A DNA stretch of 62,802 bases from Bacillus sp. J33. GTDB lineage: Bacteria; Bacillota; Bacilli; Bacillales; Cytobacillaceae. Below are positions 1-9,653 of the stretch, piece after piece. A model generated the notes under the pieces. The model ran no database searches. It saw nothing but the letters and a program-made list of their open reading frames with translations, and was not told the DNA's origin. The DNA lies in the NCBI RefSeq assembly GCF_000518885.1, contig NZ_JAEL01000019.1, forward strand, positions 1-62,802, read 5' to 3'. Made by a program: the position numbers and the translations under genes. How positions within the stretch are numbered: the stretch's first letter is position 1; every line of letters begins with the position of its first letter.

Positions 1-150
1 GCAGGACATTGAATAAGCTTCCCTGACCTGGCACCGCACGAAGGAAATGCGGTAGCATTTTCGAGGATCAAGTGCCCTCCGCTCCAATCAACTCAGTTGG
101 TTAAACTAAGATTGCAGTTTAAAAGCAACAAACTTTACGAAAATAGCCTA
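1..150. repeat. Dispersed repeat family A, copy 1 (cut by window edge)
   Basis: This stretch matches the copy at 7968-8217: both carry the run from GCAGGACATTGAATAAGCTTC through GGTAGCATTTTCGAGG to CCGCTCCAATCAAC. The tail (ACTCAGTTGG, then AGCAACAAACTTTACGAAAA) is shared with the copies at 13315-13420 and 21815-22015. It occupies the place directly downstream of rbsC. No reading frame of interest is present. Confidence 0.75.
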
Positions 151-159
151 GAATTATAT

Positions 160-1104
160 TTAAGCAGCCTTTTTCCGATCCAGCAGAACTGCCAGAAGAA
201 TAACGCCGCCTTTTACCACTTGCTGATAGAAAGATGAAACATTTAATAGATTTAGGCCATTATTTAAAACACCAATGATGAGTGCACCGATTAATGTACC
301 GAAGATCCATCCTCTGCCTCCGGATAAGCTGGTTCCTCCCAATACAACTGCAGCAATAGCATCAAGTTCATAACTCGCGCCTGCAGTTGGCTGGGCAGAA
401 TTCAATCGTGAAGCCAATGTGATTCCAGCCAAGGCAGAAAGGAAGCCTGTAATCGAATATACACCTATTTTTAAGCGGTCCACTTTAAGTCCGGATAGCC
501 TTGAAGCTTCTTCATTTCCGCCAATGGCATAAACTCCGCGGCCAAAAGTTGTCTTTTTCAAAATGAAGAATAAAACAAAGTACGCAATTAACATGGTAAC
601 AACCGGAAACGGGATACCCAGGAAATAGCCTTTGCCCAGCATTTGAAAGCTAACGGCATCTGATAATCCTGTAATAGGGCGGCCGTCTGTATACACAAGT
701 GTAAATCCCCTGAATATCGTCATCGTTGCCAGTGTGGCAATAAAAGGTGCAACTTTGCCCTTCGTAATGATTAATCCATTAACCATCCCCATTGCAGCCC
801 CTGCAAGCAATCCAACGATAACTGCCAGCACTGGATCCATGCCGCCTGCAAGCATGCCGGCAGTTAGTGCCGAAGCCAGCGCCAGTATGGACCCGACGGA
901 CAGGTCAATACCGCCGGTTAGAATGACAAAGGTCATTCCGAAAGCGATTAAGGCATTAATGGATACCTGCCTAAGCACGTTAAAGATATTATCGGTTGTT
1001 AAAAAGCTGGGACTCATGATTGTCAAAATGATTGTTATTAAAATAAGGCCAAGGACCGGGCCAAGCTTTTGCAAAGAACCCAGGCTTTTTGTCAATTGGC
1101 TCAT
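160..1104 (-). CDS. rbsC: Ribose ABC transporter permease RbsC
   Basis: Inner-membrane permease of the ribose importer, forming the translocation pore with RbsA as the ATPase. The 314-residue protein is of normal family length (BPD_transp_2) and has about eight to ten hydrophobic segments. The signature [10 protein letters not shown] lies near residue 63, and a cytoplasmic loop with [12 protein letters not shown] near residue 196 is the expected ATPase contact. The start codon overlaps the end of rbsA by 4 bp, so the two are translationally coupled. It is the last ribose gene seen. The substrate-binding protein RbsB, which normally follows directly, is not in the 159 bases left in the window; a family A repeat lies there instead. 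Confidence 0.95.
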   Translation of the reverse strand: MSQLTKSLGSLQKLGPVLGLILITIILTIMSPSFLTTDNIFNVLRQVSINALIAFGMTFVILTGGIDLSVGSILALASALTAGMLAGGMDPVLAVIVGLLAGAAMGMVNGLIITKGKVAPFIATLATMTIFRGFTLVYTDGRPITGLSDAVSFQMLGKGYFLGIPFPVVTMLIAYFVLFFILKKTTFGRGVYAIGGNEEASRLSGLKVDRLKIGVYSITGFLSALAGITLASRLNSAQPTAGASYELDAIAAVVLGGTSLSGGRGWIFGTLIGALIIGVLNNGLNLLNVSSFYQQVVKGGVILLAVLLDRKKAA

Positions 1105-2603
1105 GATTTCACCCCTCCAGTTGCAGCTTCCATAATTTTTTCCTGACTGGCTTCCTTTTTATCTAGAATGGCAGTGAGTTTCCCCTCATGAATAACCATC
1201 ACTCGATCGGACATCCCCAGGATTTCCGGAAGTTCCGAAGAAACCATAATGATCGAAAAACCTTTTTCAGTCAGTTCATTCATGATTGAATAAATTTCTT
1301 TTTTTGCGCCTACGTCCACACCCCTGGTCGGCTCGTCAAGGATTAGCAGTTTAGGTTCAATGCCCAGCCATTTGCCAAACACAACCTTTTGCTGGTTTCC
1401 CCCGCTAAGAGATTTGACTTCTTGTTCAGGTCCAGACGTTTTAATCCGCAATTTTTGAATCATTTCCTCAGTCCACTGTTTTTCTTTTTGCTTCACGATA
1501 ACAGCTGACTTCGATAATTTCTTCAGATTCGGTATAGCCAGGTTTTCACGGACAGTTAACCCAAGGACAAGACCTTCGTCCTTACGGTCTTCCGTAATAA
1601 AGCCGATCCCAGCTTCAATGGCATGGTGCGGTTTTCGGATGTTTAGCTCTTTGCCGTCCATATATATCCGCCCGCCAGTCTTCTTGCGTGCTCCACAGAT
1701 TGTTTCCATGATTTCAGTCCTGCCTGCCCCCATTAAGCCGGCTACACCAAGAATTTCGCCTTTTCTTACATTGAATGAGATATTTTGAAAAAGGCCCTCA
1801 AGGCTCAGATCTTTAACCACGAAACGGTCTTCGCCTATTTCTGCGGTCCGTTCTGGAAAACGCTCCCCCAGCTCACGGCCAACCATCATTTTTACAATTT
1901 CCTCGAAATCTGTTTCGGATGTTACCTTCGTCCCAATCGACTGGCCATCTCTTAAGACGGTAATTCGATCGCACATTCTAAAGATCTCTTCCATCCGGTG
2001 AGAGATATAAATGATCGCTACTCCTTCTTTTCTTAACTGATTCATGACTGTGAAAAGAGTTTCAATCTCCCTGTCTGTCAGGGCAGCGGTAGGCTCATCC
2101 ATAATCAGAACTTCCGTATCTGCAGCAATGGCCCTGGCAATCTCAATCATCTGCTGCTGCCCTACTGATAAATCTCCCGCTTCCATCTGAGGATCAAGAT
2201 CAATCCCAAGGCGATTTAGATACTCCCTCGTTTTTTCATTCATTTCTTTTGTTTTTAAAATTCCAAATGGCTGCCTTCTCAGTTCCTTGCCCAGGAACAT
2301 ATTCTCTGCAACCGTTAAGTAAGGAATAATGTTCAGCTCCTGGTGAATAACAGCTATTCCAGCTTTTTCCGCTTCTTTGGGAGAATGGTATTCTGTCAAA
2401 TTACCTTTATAATGAATTTCACCGGAATTGCTTTTATGGATTCCCGTCAGTATTTTCATTAAGGTGGATTTTCCGGCTCCATTTTCGCCCATTAAAGCAT
2501 GAATCTCACCCGGAACCAAATCGAAATCAACACCCTTTAAAACTTGTACATTGAAAAAAGATTTATGGATGTTCTTCATTTCAACTATTGGAGTTTGGTT
2601 CAT
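1101..2603 (-). CDS. rbsA: Ribose ABC transporter ATP-binding protein RbsA
   Basis: Cytoplasmic ATPase that powers ribose import through RbsC. The 500-residue protein has the tandem ABC layout of sugar importers. The first domain has Walker [10 protein letters not shown] near residue 40 and signature LSVGQQQ. The second domain has a degenerate Walker A (GLMGAGRTE near residue 290) and signature LSGGNQQ. The asymmetry is normal for this family. The start codon overlaps the rbsD stop by one base (TGATG), with AGGAGTGA a few bases upstream as ribosome binding site. It belongs to the rbsRKDAC operon. Confidence 0.96.
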   Translation of the reverse strand: MNQTPIVEMKNIHKSFFNVQVLKGVDFDLVPGEIHALMGENGAGKSTLMKILTGIHKSNSGEIHYKGNLTEYHSPKEAEKAGIAVIHQELNIIPYLTVAENMFLGKELRRQPFGILKTKEMNEKTREYLNRLGIDLDPQMEAGDLSVGQQQMIEIARAIAADTEVLIMDEPTAALTDREIETLFTVMNQLRKEGVAIIYISHRMEEIFRMCDRITVLRDGQSIGTKVTSETDFEEIVKMMVGRELGERFPERTAEIGEDRFVVKDLSLEGLFQNISFNVRKGEILGVAGLMGAGRTEIMETICGARKKTGGRIYMDGKELNIRKPHHAIEAGIGFITEDRKDEGLVLGLTVRENLAIPNLKKLSKSAVIVKQKEKQWTEEMIQKLRIKTSGPEQEVKSLSGGNQQKVVFGKWLGIEPKLLILDEPTRGVDVGAKKEIYSIMNELTEKGFSIIMVSSELPEILGMSDRVMVIHEGKLTAILDKKEASQEKIMEAATGGVKS

Positions 2604-2992
2604 CAGAAAATCACTCCTGAATGCAGAATGATATTCGCATAGGGAGTTGCTTCACCTGTACGAATAATTGCTTTCGCTTTGTGTGTCAGCTGCTTAAATC
2701 TTTCATGGGATACATACTCTTTTTCTATGAATTTATTTTTAAGAATATCTTCTAATTCAGCATTAGATTCTTTGATTTCTTCTGCCAGGGTAACCTTTTC
2801 AATTTCCATATCAGCCTCTAAAGCCTCAAGAACTTCAAGAAATGACGGCGTTCCCTGCTTTAATGCAAGATCGATCCGTTTTACACCTTCAGGAATGGGA
2901 AGGCCGCAGTCTGCAATCACAATGGTATCTGTATGTCCCATTTCGCTTAGCACTTTGGAAATGTCACTGTTTAAAATTCCGTTCTTTTTCAT
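2603..2992 (-). CDS. rbsD: D-ribose pyranase RbsD
   Basis: Interconverts pyranose and furanose forms of ribose so that RbsK can use it. The start is placed at 2992 ([20 protein letters not shown]...), not at the upstream in-frame ATG at 3010. That upper ATG lies inside the Shine-Dalgarno sequence itself (GGAGGTG, 8 bases before 2992), and family members begin at MKK. The protein has 129 residues, usual for RbsD, with the conserved H near residue 20 and the C-terminal ATPYANIIL segment. Expected to be a cytoplasmic oligomer. It lies between rbsK and rbsA in the operon. Confidence 0.95.
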   Translation of the reverse strand: MKKNGILNSDISKVLSEMGHTDTIVIADCGLPIPEGVKRIDLALKQGTPSFLEVLEALEADMEIEKVTLAEEIKESNAELEDILKNKFIEKEYVSHERFKQLTHKAKAIIRTGEATPYANIILHSGVIF

Positions 2993-3018
2993 ATATAGCT
3001 GCACCTCCATTCTATTAA

Positions 3019-3891
3019 TTAGATTGAATTAACTTCTTCCCGGCTGGGCATTCCTGACTGCGCACCAAGCTTTGTAACTGATAACCCTGAAGCTCTTACC
3101 GCAAATTCGCAAGCGCTTTTAAGATCTCTTCCCTCTGAAAGAGCAACAGCAAGCGCCCCATTAAAAGTATCGCCTGCACCTGTTGTATCGGCTGCTGTTA
3201 CCTTGAGCGCAGGGATCAATGTTTCCTTTCCTCCATCAAATACCAGGACTCCCTGAGAACCTTTTGTTATCACAAGCTTTTCCTTCATTCTATTTAGAAG
3301 CTCCGGTTCGCTTTTATAAAGCGTGTATAACTCCTCTGCCTCATATTCATTTGGTGTTAAATAAGTGATCATTTCAAACCAATGCTTCGGTATATGAGCG
3401 AAAGGAGCCGGATTCAAAATAACGTTTACACCGCCTTTGTGAGCGATTTCCAAAGCCTTCTCAACACTCTCCATCGGAATCTCAAATTGCAGCAAAAGCC
3501 AATCGCTTTTTAAAATTTCCTCTTTGCAGCCTTCTACTACTTCCGGTGTTACGTGAAGGTTTGCTCCAGGTACAACGATAATTTTATTGTCGCCCTCATA
3601 AACTGTGATGCTGGCAATTCCGGTTTTTTCATCTGTAACCGGTTTCACATTTTTCGTACTGATCCCTACATTTCGTAAATGAGTTAAGTACTCTTTACCA
3701 AACAGATCATCACCAACCCGCCCAATCATCTGGACTTCTGCGCCTAGCTTGGCCGCCGCAACTGCCTGGTTGGCTCCCTTTCCGCCAGGTATAGTCGAAA
3801 ACTGCTCTCCCATCACAGTTTCTCCCAGTGAGGGATCTTTGCTTGTTACAGTAACCAAGTCCATATTAATACTGCCCAATACGGTAATCAT
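3019..3891 (-). CDS. rbsK: Ribokinase RbsK
   Basis: ATP-dependent phosphorylation of ribose to ribose 5-phosphate. The 290-residue protein is a PfkB-family sugar kinase. It has the first signature [16 protein letters not shown] near residue 36 and the second signature [14 protein letters not shown] near residue 236, whose GAGD aspartate is the catalytic base. Cytoplasmic. It follows rbsR by about 15 bases and precedes rbsD by about 26 bases on the same strand, consistent with one transcript from the promoter at 5033-5061. Confidence 0.95.
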   Translation of the reverse strand: MITVLGSINMDLVTVTSKDPSLGETVMGEQFSTIPGGKGANQAVAAAKLGAEVQMIGRVGDDLFGKEYLTHLRNVGISTKNVKPVTDEKTGIASITVYEGDNKIIVVPGANLHVTPEVVEGCKEEILKSDWLLLQFEIPMESVEKALEIAHKGGVNVILNPAPFAHIPKHWFEMITYLTPNEYEAEELYTLYKSEPELLNRMKEKLVITKGSQGVLVFDGGKETLIPALKVTAADTTGAGDTFNGALAVALSEGRDLKSACEFAVRASGLSVTKLGAQSGMPSREEVNSI

Positions 3892-3906
3892 TTTTCATAT
3901 CCCCCT

Positions 3907-4890
3907 TTATGCCTGCCCAGGTTTGGTAGATTCCCTGATAACCAGCTCAGTTTGATAGACTACATGGACATCTTCAAGCCTTTTGCCATCAATTAGTTCA
4001 AGGAGCATGGTAGCTGCTCTTCTTCCCATTTCATAAATCGGCTGAGCCATAGTGGTTATCTCGGGTGAAACCGTTTTTGCCCATTCAATTCCATCAAAGC
4101 CTACAATGGAGATATCTTCCGGCACCCTTAAATTAAGGCGTCTGGCAGCTTTAAGAGCTCCTACTGCCATGACATCATTGCCGGCAAATACTCCATCAAT
4201 ATCAGGATTTTGGGTAAGCAGCTTTAGGAAGGCTTGCTCGGAATCCTTTAAATGGTATTCTCCCTCACACATAATCAGCGGCAAATTCCGTTCCTTCATT
4301 TCATCTTCATATGCTTTTTGCCTCAGAATTGAGTTCTCGATGTATTTCGGCCCTTTAATATGGGCAATTTTTCCGCATCCGCTTTCAATTAAATAGCGGA
4401 CAGCCTTGCGTGCTTCATTATAATTATCAACCGTTACAGAAGGTATGCTGTTATGGAAAAAGCGGTCAAGTGCAACGATTGGCAAATTCAGCTTTTCAAC
4501 ATGCTCAAGTTCTAAGGTATTGGAAACGATAATAACACCATCAATATGATTTTCCTGCATTTTTTCCAGGTACATTAATTCTTTTTTTAAATCTTCATCG
4601 CTATTGCACAGAAATGTTGTATATTCTGCTTTATTTGTTACATCCTCAACTGCCCTTACCAGCTGCGGGAAATAAGGATTCGTAATGTCTGGAACGATAA
4701 AGCCAATCATTTTGGACTTCTTTTTAAAAAGGCTCCTTGCTACGTTATTTGGGCGATATTGCAGCTCTTTAATGGCTTTCTCAACTTTCTCTCTCGTATT
4801 CTCCCGAACGTATCCTTGATTGTTGATTACTCTTGAAACTGTAGCAACTGAAACCTCTGCCTCTCTTGCTACATCTTTAATTGTTACCAT
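3907..4890 (-). CDS. rbsR: Ribose operon repressor RbsR (LacI family)
   Basis: LacI/GalR-type repressor, expected to release DNA when ribose or a phosphorylated form is bound. The 327-residue protein has an N-terminal helix-turn-helix (TIKDVAREAEVSVATVSRVI, residues 3-22), the hinge region RPNNVARSL near residue 52 and a periplasmic-binding-protein-like effector domain. It is the first gene of the rbs operon, downstream of three near-identical palindromes that are very likely its operators. Control is thus probably autogenous. CcpA control may exist too, but no separate cre site was recognised. Confidence 0.93.
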   Translation of the reverse strand: MVTIKDVAREAEVSVATVSRVINNQGYVRENTREKVEKAIKELQYRPNNVARSLFKKKSKMIGFIVPDITNPYFPQLVRAVEDVTNKAEYTTFLCNSDEDLKKELMYLEKMQENHIDGVIIVSNTLELEHVEKLNLPIVALDRFFHNSIPSVTVDNYNEARKAVRYLIESGCGKIAHIKGPKYIENSILRQKAYEDEMKERNLPLIMCEGEYHLKDSEQAFLKLLTQNPDIDGVFAGNDVMAVGALKAARRLNLRVPEDISIVGFDGIEWAKTVSPEITTMAQPIYEMGRRAATMLLELIDGKRLEDVHVVYQTELVIRESTKPGQA

Positions 4891-4924
4891 TCAATGTCTC
4901 TCCAGTCTCAAAGCAATACGTTTA

Positions 4925-5027
4925 TGTAATCGGTTACACATAAGATAAAAAATAAAACCATTACCAAATGTAACCGGTTACAGAAATCTTTTCATTAAAA
5001 CCGATCACTTTTATGTAACCGGTTACA
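4925..5027. promoter_or_regulatory. Three phased RbsR operators
   Basis: Three palindromes of the form TGTAAYCGGTTACA lie at 4925-4938 (one central mismatch), 4969-4982 (perfect) and 5014-5027 (perfect). Start-to-start distances are 44 and 45 bases, about four helical turns, so the sites face the same side of the DNA. The form is typical of LacI-family operators. The third site covers the predicted transcription start and the other two lie in the rbsR leader. Confidence 0.85.
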
Positions 5028-5032
5028 TTCAT

Positions 5033-5061
5033 AGGATAAAATAAAACCGTCATTCTGTCAA
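5033..5061 (-). promoter_or_regulatory. Predicted sigma-A promoter of the rbs operon
   Basis: On the minus strand, TTGACA (5061-5056) and TATCCT (5038-5033) are separated by 17 bases. The start of transcription would fall near 5026, inside the third operator, which suits simple repression. Confidence 0.7.
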
Positions 5062-5121
5062 TCTCTTTATCTTAAATTTTATTTAAAAGCTTCCAACTTA
5101 ATGCAGCAGTTAAAACAGTTA

Positions 5122-5154
5122 GGCGGAACCAGTTTTAATCCGGTTCCGCCTTTT
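5122..5154 (-). terminator. Hairpin terminator after the DUF6220 pair
   Basis: Perfect 9-bp stem GGCGGAACC/GGTTCCGCC with an 11-base loop. It lies just downstream of the gene ending at 5156 and before the rbs promoter. The T-run is weak on the minus strand and better on the plus strand. Confidence 0.65.
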
Positions 5155-5155
5155 A

Positions 5156-5356
5156 CTATGATGCTGCTTTTTTTGATTTATTATCCCAAATGGGCACTAC
5201 AATAGCACAAAGAATGGAGCAATAGTACGGCAGATATTTAATGCCGACTGGCTGGTCGAATAACACCATTCCTAAAACACCAATGAAGCTTGACAAGGCA
5301 ATTCCAAGTATAAATCCTCCTATAATTCCAACTAAAATAGAGATCAATAATCTCAC
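5156..5356 (-). CDS. Small membrane protein (DUF5957-like)
   Basis: A 66-residue protein with two hydrophobic segments (about residues 3-32 and 42-56), a FDQPVGIKYLP loop between them and a basic C-terminus. It resembles small Bacillus membrane proteins annotated DUF5957; this is from memory of the pattern. It overlaps the end of the upstream gene by 4 bases, so the two are co-translated. Function is unknown. Confidence 0.6.
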   Translation of the reverse strand: MRLLISILVGIIGGFILGIALSSFIGVLGMVLFDQPVGIKYLPYYCSILCAIVVPIWDNKSKKAAS

Positions 5357-5787
5357 TTGCTATCCTCTACTTTCTTTTCTTCTTTTGCCCGCCGGCTGAT
5401 TAGCTTCCAGGTTTTAAAAACATTACTGTAAGACAGCATGAATAAGATGACCGCAATCACTGGATGAACTGCTCCTGCCAGCGGTAAAGCAGATGTGATA
5501 TTGGCGGTAAAGTACATCGCAAAAATGGCTGCAAGCAGTCCGAATAGCTGCCAGAATGCCCACTTCGGCATTTTGCCCAAAATGGCCATGACGAGCATCA
5601 GGACAGGTATATTGAATCCAAATAGATGGACAAGTGAAAAATGTTTAACCCAATTTGCCGGGTTGACAAATATGGCCAGCCCTGCTGTAAATATTTGCAT
5701 AAGCACACAGGCTAAGAAGATGATGGCTAAAATCAAATAGCTGAATCTGCCAAACCTCATTCTTTTTGACTCTTTATTTTCTTTCAT
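5353..5787 (-). CDS. DUF6220-like four-helix membrane protein
   Basis: A 144-residue integral membrane protein with four predicted transmembrane helices, a basic N-terminus and a charged C-terminal tail (RRAKEEKKVEDSK). The pattern (Q-IFTAGLA near residue 31, H-LFG near residue 55) fits proteins annotated DUF6220, which have no known function. It heads a two-gene unit with the 66-residue protein below it. No regulatory site was recognised upstream. Confidence 0.65.
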   Translation of the reverse strand: MKENKESKRMRFGRFSYLILAIIFLACVLMQIFTAGLAIFVNPANWVKHFSLVHLFGFNIPVLMLVMAILGKMPKWAFWQLFGLLAAIFAMYFTANITSALPLAGAVHPVIAVILFMLSYSNVFKTWKLISRRAKEEKKVEDSK

Positions 5788-5890
5788 GACTTCTTCCCCT
5801 TCAGTTCGTTTTCCTTACATGCTTAAGATACAGGACAGTTTTAAAAAACCTATTAATAAAAACTTAAATATTTATTAAATCACAAGAAAA

Positions 5891-5927
5891 AAGCAGGAAA
5901 TCGCATAGGAGCGATTCCTGCTTTTTT
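5891..5927 (-). terminator. Bidirectional terminator after the two-component operon
   Basis: AAGCAGGAAATCGC pairs with GCGATTCCTGCTT (one bulged A) around a short loop, with A-runs and T-runs on both sides. It serves the minus-strand kinase/regulator pair. Confidence 0.8.
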
Positions 5928-6047
5928 ACTATAGTGCAGCATGGAACTTTTAGCGGGATGGCCAATGAGAGAGCCCATACATAGCGAGGATGCTTGAGGA
6001 TTATTTAAAAAAGGCGGTGAATTTCACCAATTCACGAATATTAGAGC

Positions 6048-6734
6048 TTAGGCTTTAAAACGGTAGCCTGCGCCCCAGACCGTTTCTATAAACTGTGGTT
6101 CGGAAGGATTTGCTTCGATTTTTTCGCGTATTTTTCTGATGTGGACAGTAACAGTAGAGATATCCCCCATTGAATCTATATCCCAAATCCGTTCGAATAG
6201 ATGGTCCTTGCTGAAGACATAGTTTGGATTTTCAGCTAAAAATACGAGCAGATCGAATTCTTTTGCTGTAAATATTTTTTCAAGCCCATTAATAAAAACC
6301 TTGCGCGCGCTTTTTTGAATATGGAGCCCTCGTATGTGGATCTCATCCGAAGCATCCTGCCGATTGACTAATCGGTTATACCTGGCAAGATGCGCCTTCA
6401 CCCTAGCCACTAATTCACTTGGGCTGAATGGCTTTACAATATAATCATCTGCGCCAAGACCAAGTCCTCTGATTTTATCAATATCCTCTTTCCTTGCGGA
6501 TACCATTAATATCGGAATATCCTTTGTTTTTCTTATGGTTTTGCATATCTCAAAACCATCCATTCCAGGGAGCATTAAATCCAGCAAAATGAGATCAAAA
6601 TTCTCGGAGACTGCCCGGCGGAGCCCCTCTTCCCCGTTACCAGCCAGTTCTGCCGAAAAACCGTTGATTTCAAGGTAATCCCGTTCAAGCTCTGCGATGC
6701 TGGTTTCATCTTCAATGATTAAAATTTTACTCAT
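6048..6734 (-). CDS. OmpR/PhoB-family response regulator
   Basis: DNA-binding response regulator of 228 residues. The receiver domain (1-120) has acidic residues E8-D9, phospho-acceptor Asp52 (LLDLMLPGMDG) and the conserved Lys of IVKPF near residue 101. The winged-helix effector domain follows (about 130-226, ending in VWGAGYRF). It is translated with the kinase upstream through a 4-base overlap. The target genes are not evident. The order kinase-then-regulator is less common than the reverse. Confidence 0.93.
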   Translation of the reverse strand: MSKILIIEDETSIAELERDYLEINGFSAELAGNGEEGLRRAVSENFDLILLDLMLPGMDGFEICKTIRKTKDIPILMVSARKEDIDKIRGLGLGADDYIVKPFSPSELVARVKAHLARYNRLVNRQDASDEIHIRGLHIQKSARKVFINGLEKIFTAKEFDLLVFLAENPNYVFSKDHLFERIWDIDSMGDISTVTVHIRKIREKIEANPSEPQFIETVWGAGYRFKA

Positions 6735-7822
6735 TTCTGCACCTGCTTTTTAAGAGTTAAAAAGATACTGGTCCCCTCACCAAGTCTGCTTTCTGCCCAA
6801 ACCTCTCCTCCATGCTCTTCCACAATCATTTTGACAATGGCAAGTCCTAACCCTGTTCCCCCAGCTTCCATATTTCTTGATACATCCGCCCTATAAAAAT
6901 GGTCAAAGATAAACGGCAGTGCTTCCACTGAGATCCCTTTTCCATTATCTCTGATTTGGATCAGAATCTTGTCGTTTAACTCTTTCATATAGAAATCAAT
7001 CCGTTTTTCTTCTTTGTCCATAGATTTTAAGCTATTTTGCATAATATTTGAAACTGCGCGCTTTAACTGCTCTCTATCGGCAACTCCATTATATGGATGG
7101 CCATCCTCAGCATGAAATGCAATAGAAACCCCTTCCTTTTCAAAATCGAACCGAAGTTCTTCAATCAGATCCATAAAGTAGTGGTACAAGTTGACATTCG
7201 AAAAATGAAAAGGAACCCGGCTCAAGTCCAATTTTGAATAAAGGAACAGCTCGTCGATCAAGTGATCCATATCCTTAGCCTTTGTATATATGATTTGAAG
7301 ATACCGGTCCATCTTTTCAGGGGTATTCGCCACGCCATCCCGAATTCCCTCTACATATCCTTTTATAGAGGTAATAGGGGTTTTAAGATCATGCGAGATG
7401 TTCGCAATCAATTCTTTACGGTTTTCTTCGTATTTGTTTTTAATTTCGGCGGATTCTTTCAGTTTGAGCCTCATTTGATCAAAAGTTGCGGCCAGCTGCC
7501 CAAGTTCATCATTATTCAGCGGTTCGATGTGAAAGTCCAGTTTCCCTTCACTAACCTTCCTGGCAGCTTCCGCAAGTTGTTTGACTGGTTTTATAATGCT
7601 TTTTGAAACAAAATAAGTTAGGAGGCCATTGGTTATAATTAATATCAGCAAAAAGGCTGCAAATCTGGCTCGTAAAAATAGTTCCAGATAATCACTATCC
7701 CAATACCGCAATATCAGCACACCCAGAATCATTTCAATTAACAGAAAAGCTGCTACAGGTATAACGATCATCGCAATATTGGATATAATCAATCTCTTGC
7801 GTATAGACACTTTTCTTCCCAA
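6731..7822 (-). CDS. Sensor histidine kinase
   Basis: A 363-residue membrane kinase. Two transmembrane segments (about 10-38 and 52-73) enclose a very short external loop of about 14 residues, so an intramembrane or membrane-proximal signal is likely. HAMP follows (about 73-126), then HisKA with phospho-acceptor His144 (NISHDLKTPITSIKGY), then an ATPase domain with N box (NIMQNSLKS), G1 box (IRDNGKGI), F box (FDHFYR) and G2 box (GGTGLGLAIVK). It overlaps the regulator gene by 4 bases. The signal and targets cannot be told from the sequence. Confidence 0.92.
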   Translation of the reverse strand: MGRKVSIRKRLIISNIAMIVIPVAAFLLIEMILGVLILRYWDSDYLELFLRARFAAFLLILIITNGLLTYFVSKSIIKPVKQLAEAARKVSEGKLDFHIEPLNNDELGQLAATFDQMRLKLKESAEIKNKYEENRKELIANISHDLKTPITSIKGYVEGIRDGVANTPEKMDRYLQIIYTKAKDMDHLIDELFLYSKLDLSRVPFHFSNVNLYHYFMDLIEELRFDFEKEGVSIAFHAEDGHPYNGVADREQLKRAVSNIMQNSLKSMDKEEKRIDFYMKELNDKILIQIRDNGKGISVEALPFIFDHFYRADVSRNMEAGGTGLGLAIVKMIVEEHGGEVWAESRLGEGTSIFLTLKKQVQK

Positions 7823-7967
7823 CCTTTACTAACAGACTGCTTCTGTAAGCGATCATGCCTCAAAGCGTTTGCATCACCCATCAGTATAAACTGCACTTCT
7901 AAAAATATTGTTATAAAAATATTAAATCATTCTTAATAGCTGTATCTTCCGCAGTTTTTTTCAGAAA

Positions 7968-8217
7968 GGCTGTGTTAAAGCTTATTGTTGATTTTAGCAC
8001 CCTGTTGATTGGAGCGGAAGGTGCGAGCTCCTCGAAAATGCTACCGTATTTCCTTACGAAGAGGTGTTAATTCGGGGAAGCTTATTCAATGTCCTGCGGG
8101 AGAAGCGTGTCAGCGGGAGACCCCGCAGGTGCGAATGCACTGAGGAGCGTCGGACCGCCCGCGGAAAGCGAGTGCCCCGCGCTGAAATCAACAGGCAAAT
8201 TTAACAGAGCCTTCAGA
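7968..8217. repeat. Dispersed repeat family A, copy 2 (near full length)
   Basis: A long imperfect inverted-repeat element ending in TGTTGATT and AATCAACA-type termini. Inside are GGAGCGGAAGG, a GC-rich core with GCGGGAGACCCCGCAGG, and CCGCGGAAAGCGAGTGCC. Matching pieces occur at 1-150, 21815-22015 and 39903-40080. It fills most of the gap between the kinase gene and the deacetylase gene. No protein is encoded. Confidence 0.8.
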
Positions 8218-8233
8218 AAACAGGAGATTCGAT

Positions 8234-9514
8234 CTATTGATATGCCTTAATCTGGAGCAGTGTCTCCAAATCAACGATTTCAATATTTTTGTCCCTTAAT
8301 GTATCAATAATAATAGGCAATGCTTTTTGTGTCTCTGTTTTTTCAAAATCAGAATGCATTAATATAATATCGCCGTTTCTGACATGTTCCTTCACATTCT
8401 TGAGAATATTTTCAGCTTCCTTTTGTGACCAATCCAGGGTATCGATTGACCATAAGACAATAGCCAAGCCCTCTTCCTCGGCAATGCCCGCCAGCTGGCC
8501 ATTTGTTTCTCCATATGGGGGCCGGAAGATGGCAGGCTCCTTGCCAATCACCGACTGGATGGCTTTCCCCGCCTTCTCCAATTCATCCTTAATATCAGCT
8601 TCTCCCAATTGTGTTAAGTCCACATGATAATAACTATGACTAAGGATCAGATTCCCATTGAGATAGGCTTTTTGGACGACCTCCGGATGCTTCACGACTT
8701 CACTGCCCAGGAAGAAGAAAGCTGCCTTGACTTGATGCTGCTCTAAAATATCTATTATAGCCGGGGTCACATTCTCATCAGGACCATCATCAAATGTCAA
8801 TGAAACCATTTTTCTATTCGGGCCATTCAAATAGACATGGCCATGCTTCTTCTTAAATTCCGCTATGTCCCGGCGCCATTTCTGCATATTTTCCCAGGCA
8901 TCCGGACTTAATTGATTGGATCTTCCCTTTATATCGAGGATATACCCCTGATTTTCGGTATCTGTCCGCTGGGGATTAAAAATGGATATGTGATGGACAC
9001 CCTCACTGGAAGATGAAAAAATAAATTTCAGCTCAAGACCCTGGCCTATCTTGTATATATAAATGTTTTCCCCGTTATATTCCCTTACAAGGTCCGGTGC
9101 CCTTCCGATTTCTGCTTCAATCATGTCAAGTGTGATTTCGTTAAGAACCTTTGCATAGAGACGAATATCAAATACTCCGCCGTTACTGTTATAGCCTATA
9201 TCTATTTTCTTTTCATGATAAATTGCATAAAAGCCCATCCCCGCTTTATCGGTTCGATCAGCCTCTCCCCACTCATTTTTCACCTGTTTTATTGAACTGT
9301 TCTCGACATTAAACGGGCTGCCGAACGTCATCCCTTTTTGGGCTGTATTGATCAGCTCATTCAATACTTCTTGGGCAGAAAGCATTTCTTTTGGCTGTAT
9401 GGCGCTTTCTTTCTGATGCACCTGGCCGATCAGAAGTGCTTTTTTATAATGGCAGGCCAAGAGGATTGTGATGAACGCAAGAGCTAGCATGAACCTGATG
9501 AGGGTCTTATTCAA
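8234..9514 (-). CDS. Lipoprotein with DUF4309 domain and polysaccharide deacetylase domain
   Basis: A 426-residue exported protein. The N-terminal signal has a lipobox-like LLAC with Cys21 as the probable lipid anchor. Residues about 45-185 look like a DUF4309 (YjgB-type) domain. Residues about 235-420 are a NodB deacetylase (CE4) domain: TFDDGP at 240-245 gives the metal/catalytic Asp pair, HSYYH at 293-297 the metal histidines, RPPYG at 331 and ILMHS near the end. It probably removes acetyl groups from peptidoglycan or another wall glycan outside the membrane. The fusion with DUF4309 is less common than free deacetylases. Confidence 0.88.
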   Translation of the reverse strand: MNKTLIRFMLALAFITILLACHYKKALLIGQVHQKESAIQPKEMLSAQEVLNELINTAQKGMTFGSPFNVENSSIKQVKNEWGEADRTDKAGMGFYAIYHEKKIDIGYNSNGGVFDIRLYAKVLNEITLDMIEAEIGRAPDLVREYNGENIYIYKIGQGLELKFIFSSSSEGVHHISIFNPQRTDTENQGYILDIKGRSNQLSPDAWENMQKWRRDIAEFKKKHGHVYLNGPNRKMVSLTFDDGPDENVTPAIIDILEQHQVKAAFFFLGSEVVKHPEVVQKAYLNGNLILSHSYYHVDLTQLGEADIKDELEKAGKAIQSVIGKEPAIFRPPYGETNGQLAGIAEEEGLAIVLWSIDTLDWSQKEAENILKNVKEHVRNGDIILMHSDFEKTETQKALPIIIDTLRDKNIEIVDLETLLQIKAYQ

Positions 9515-9653
9515 ACTCTTTTCCTCCCCTGATTGAAGTAAGGGGAGTATGCTTTTCCCCTTTTATATGGTATGGCTGATTCGAATTTTTGATAACAAAG
9601 CACTTTTTTGCATGAGATGCAGGTTTAATATTAGCGGCGTCACTTTAGATCAA

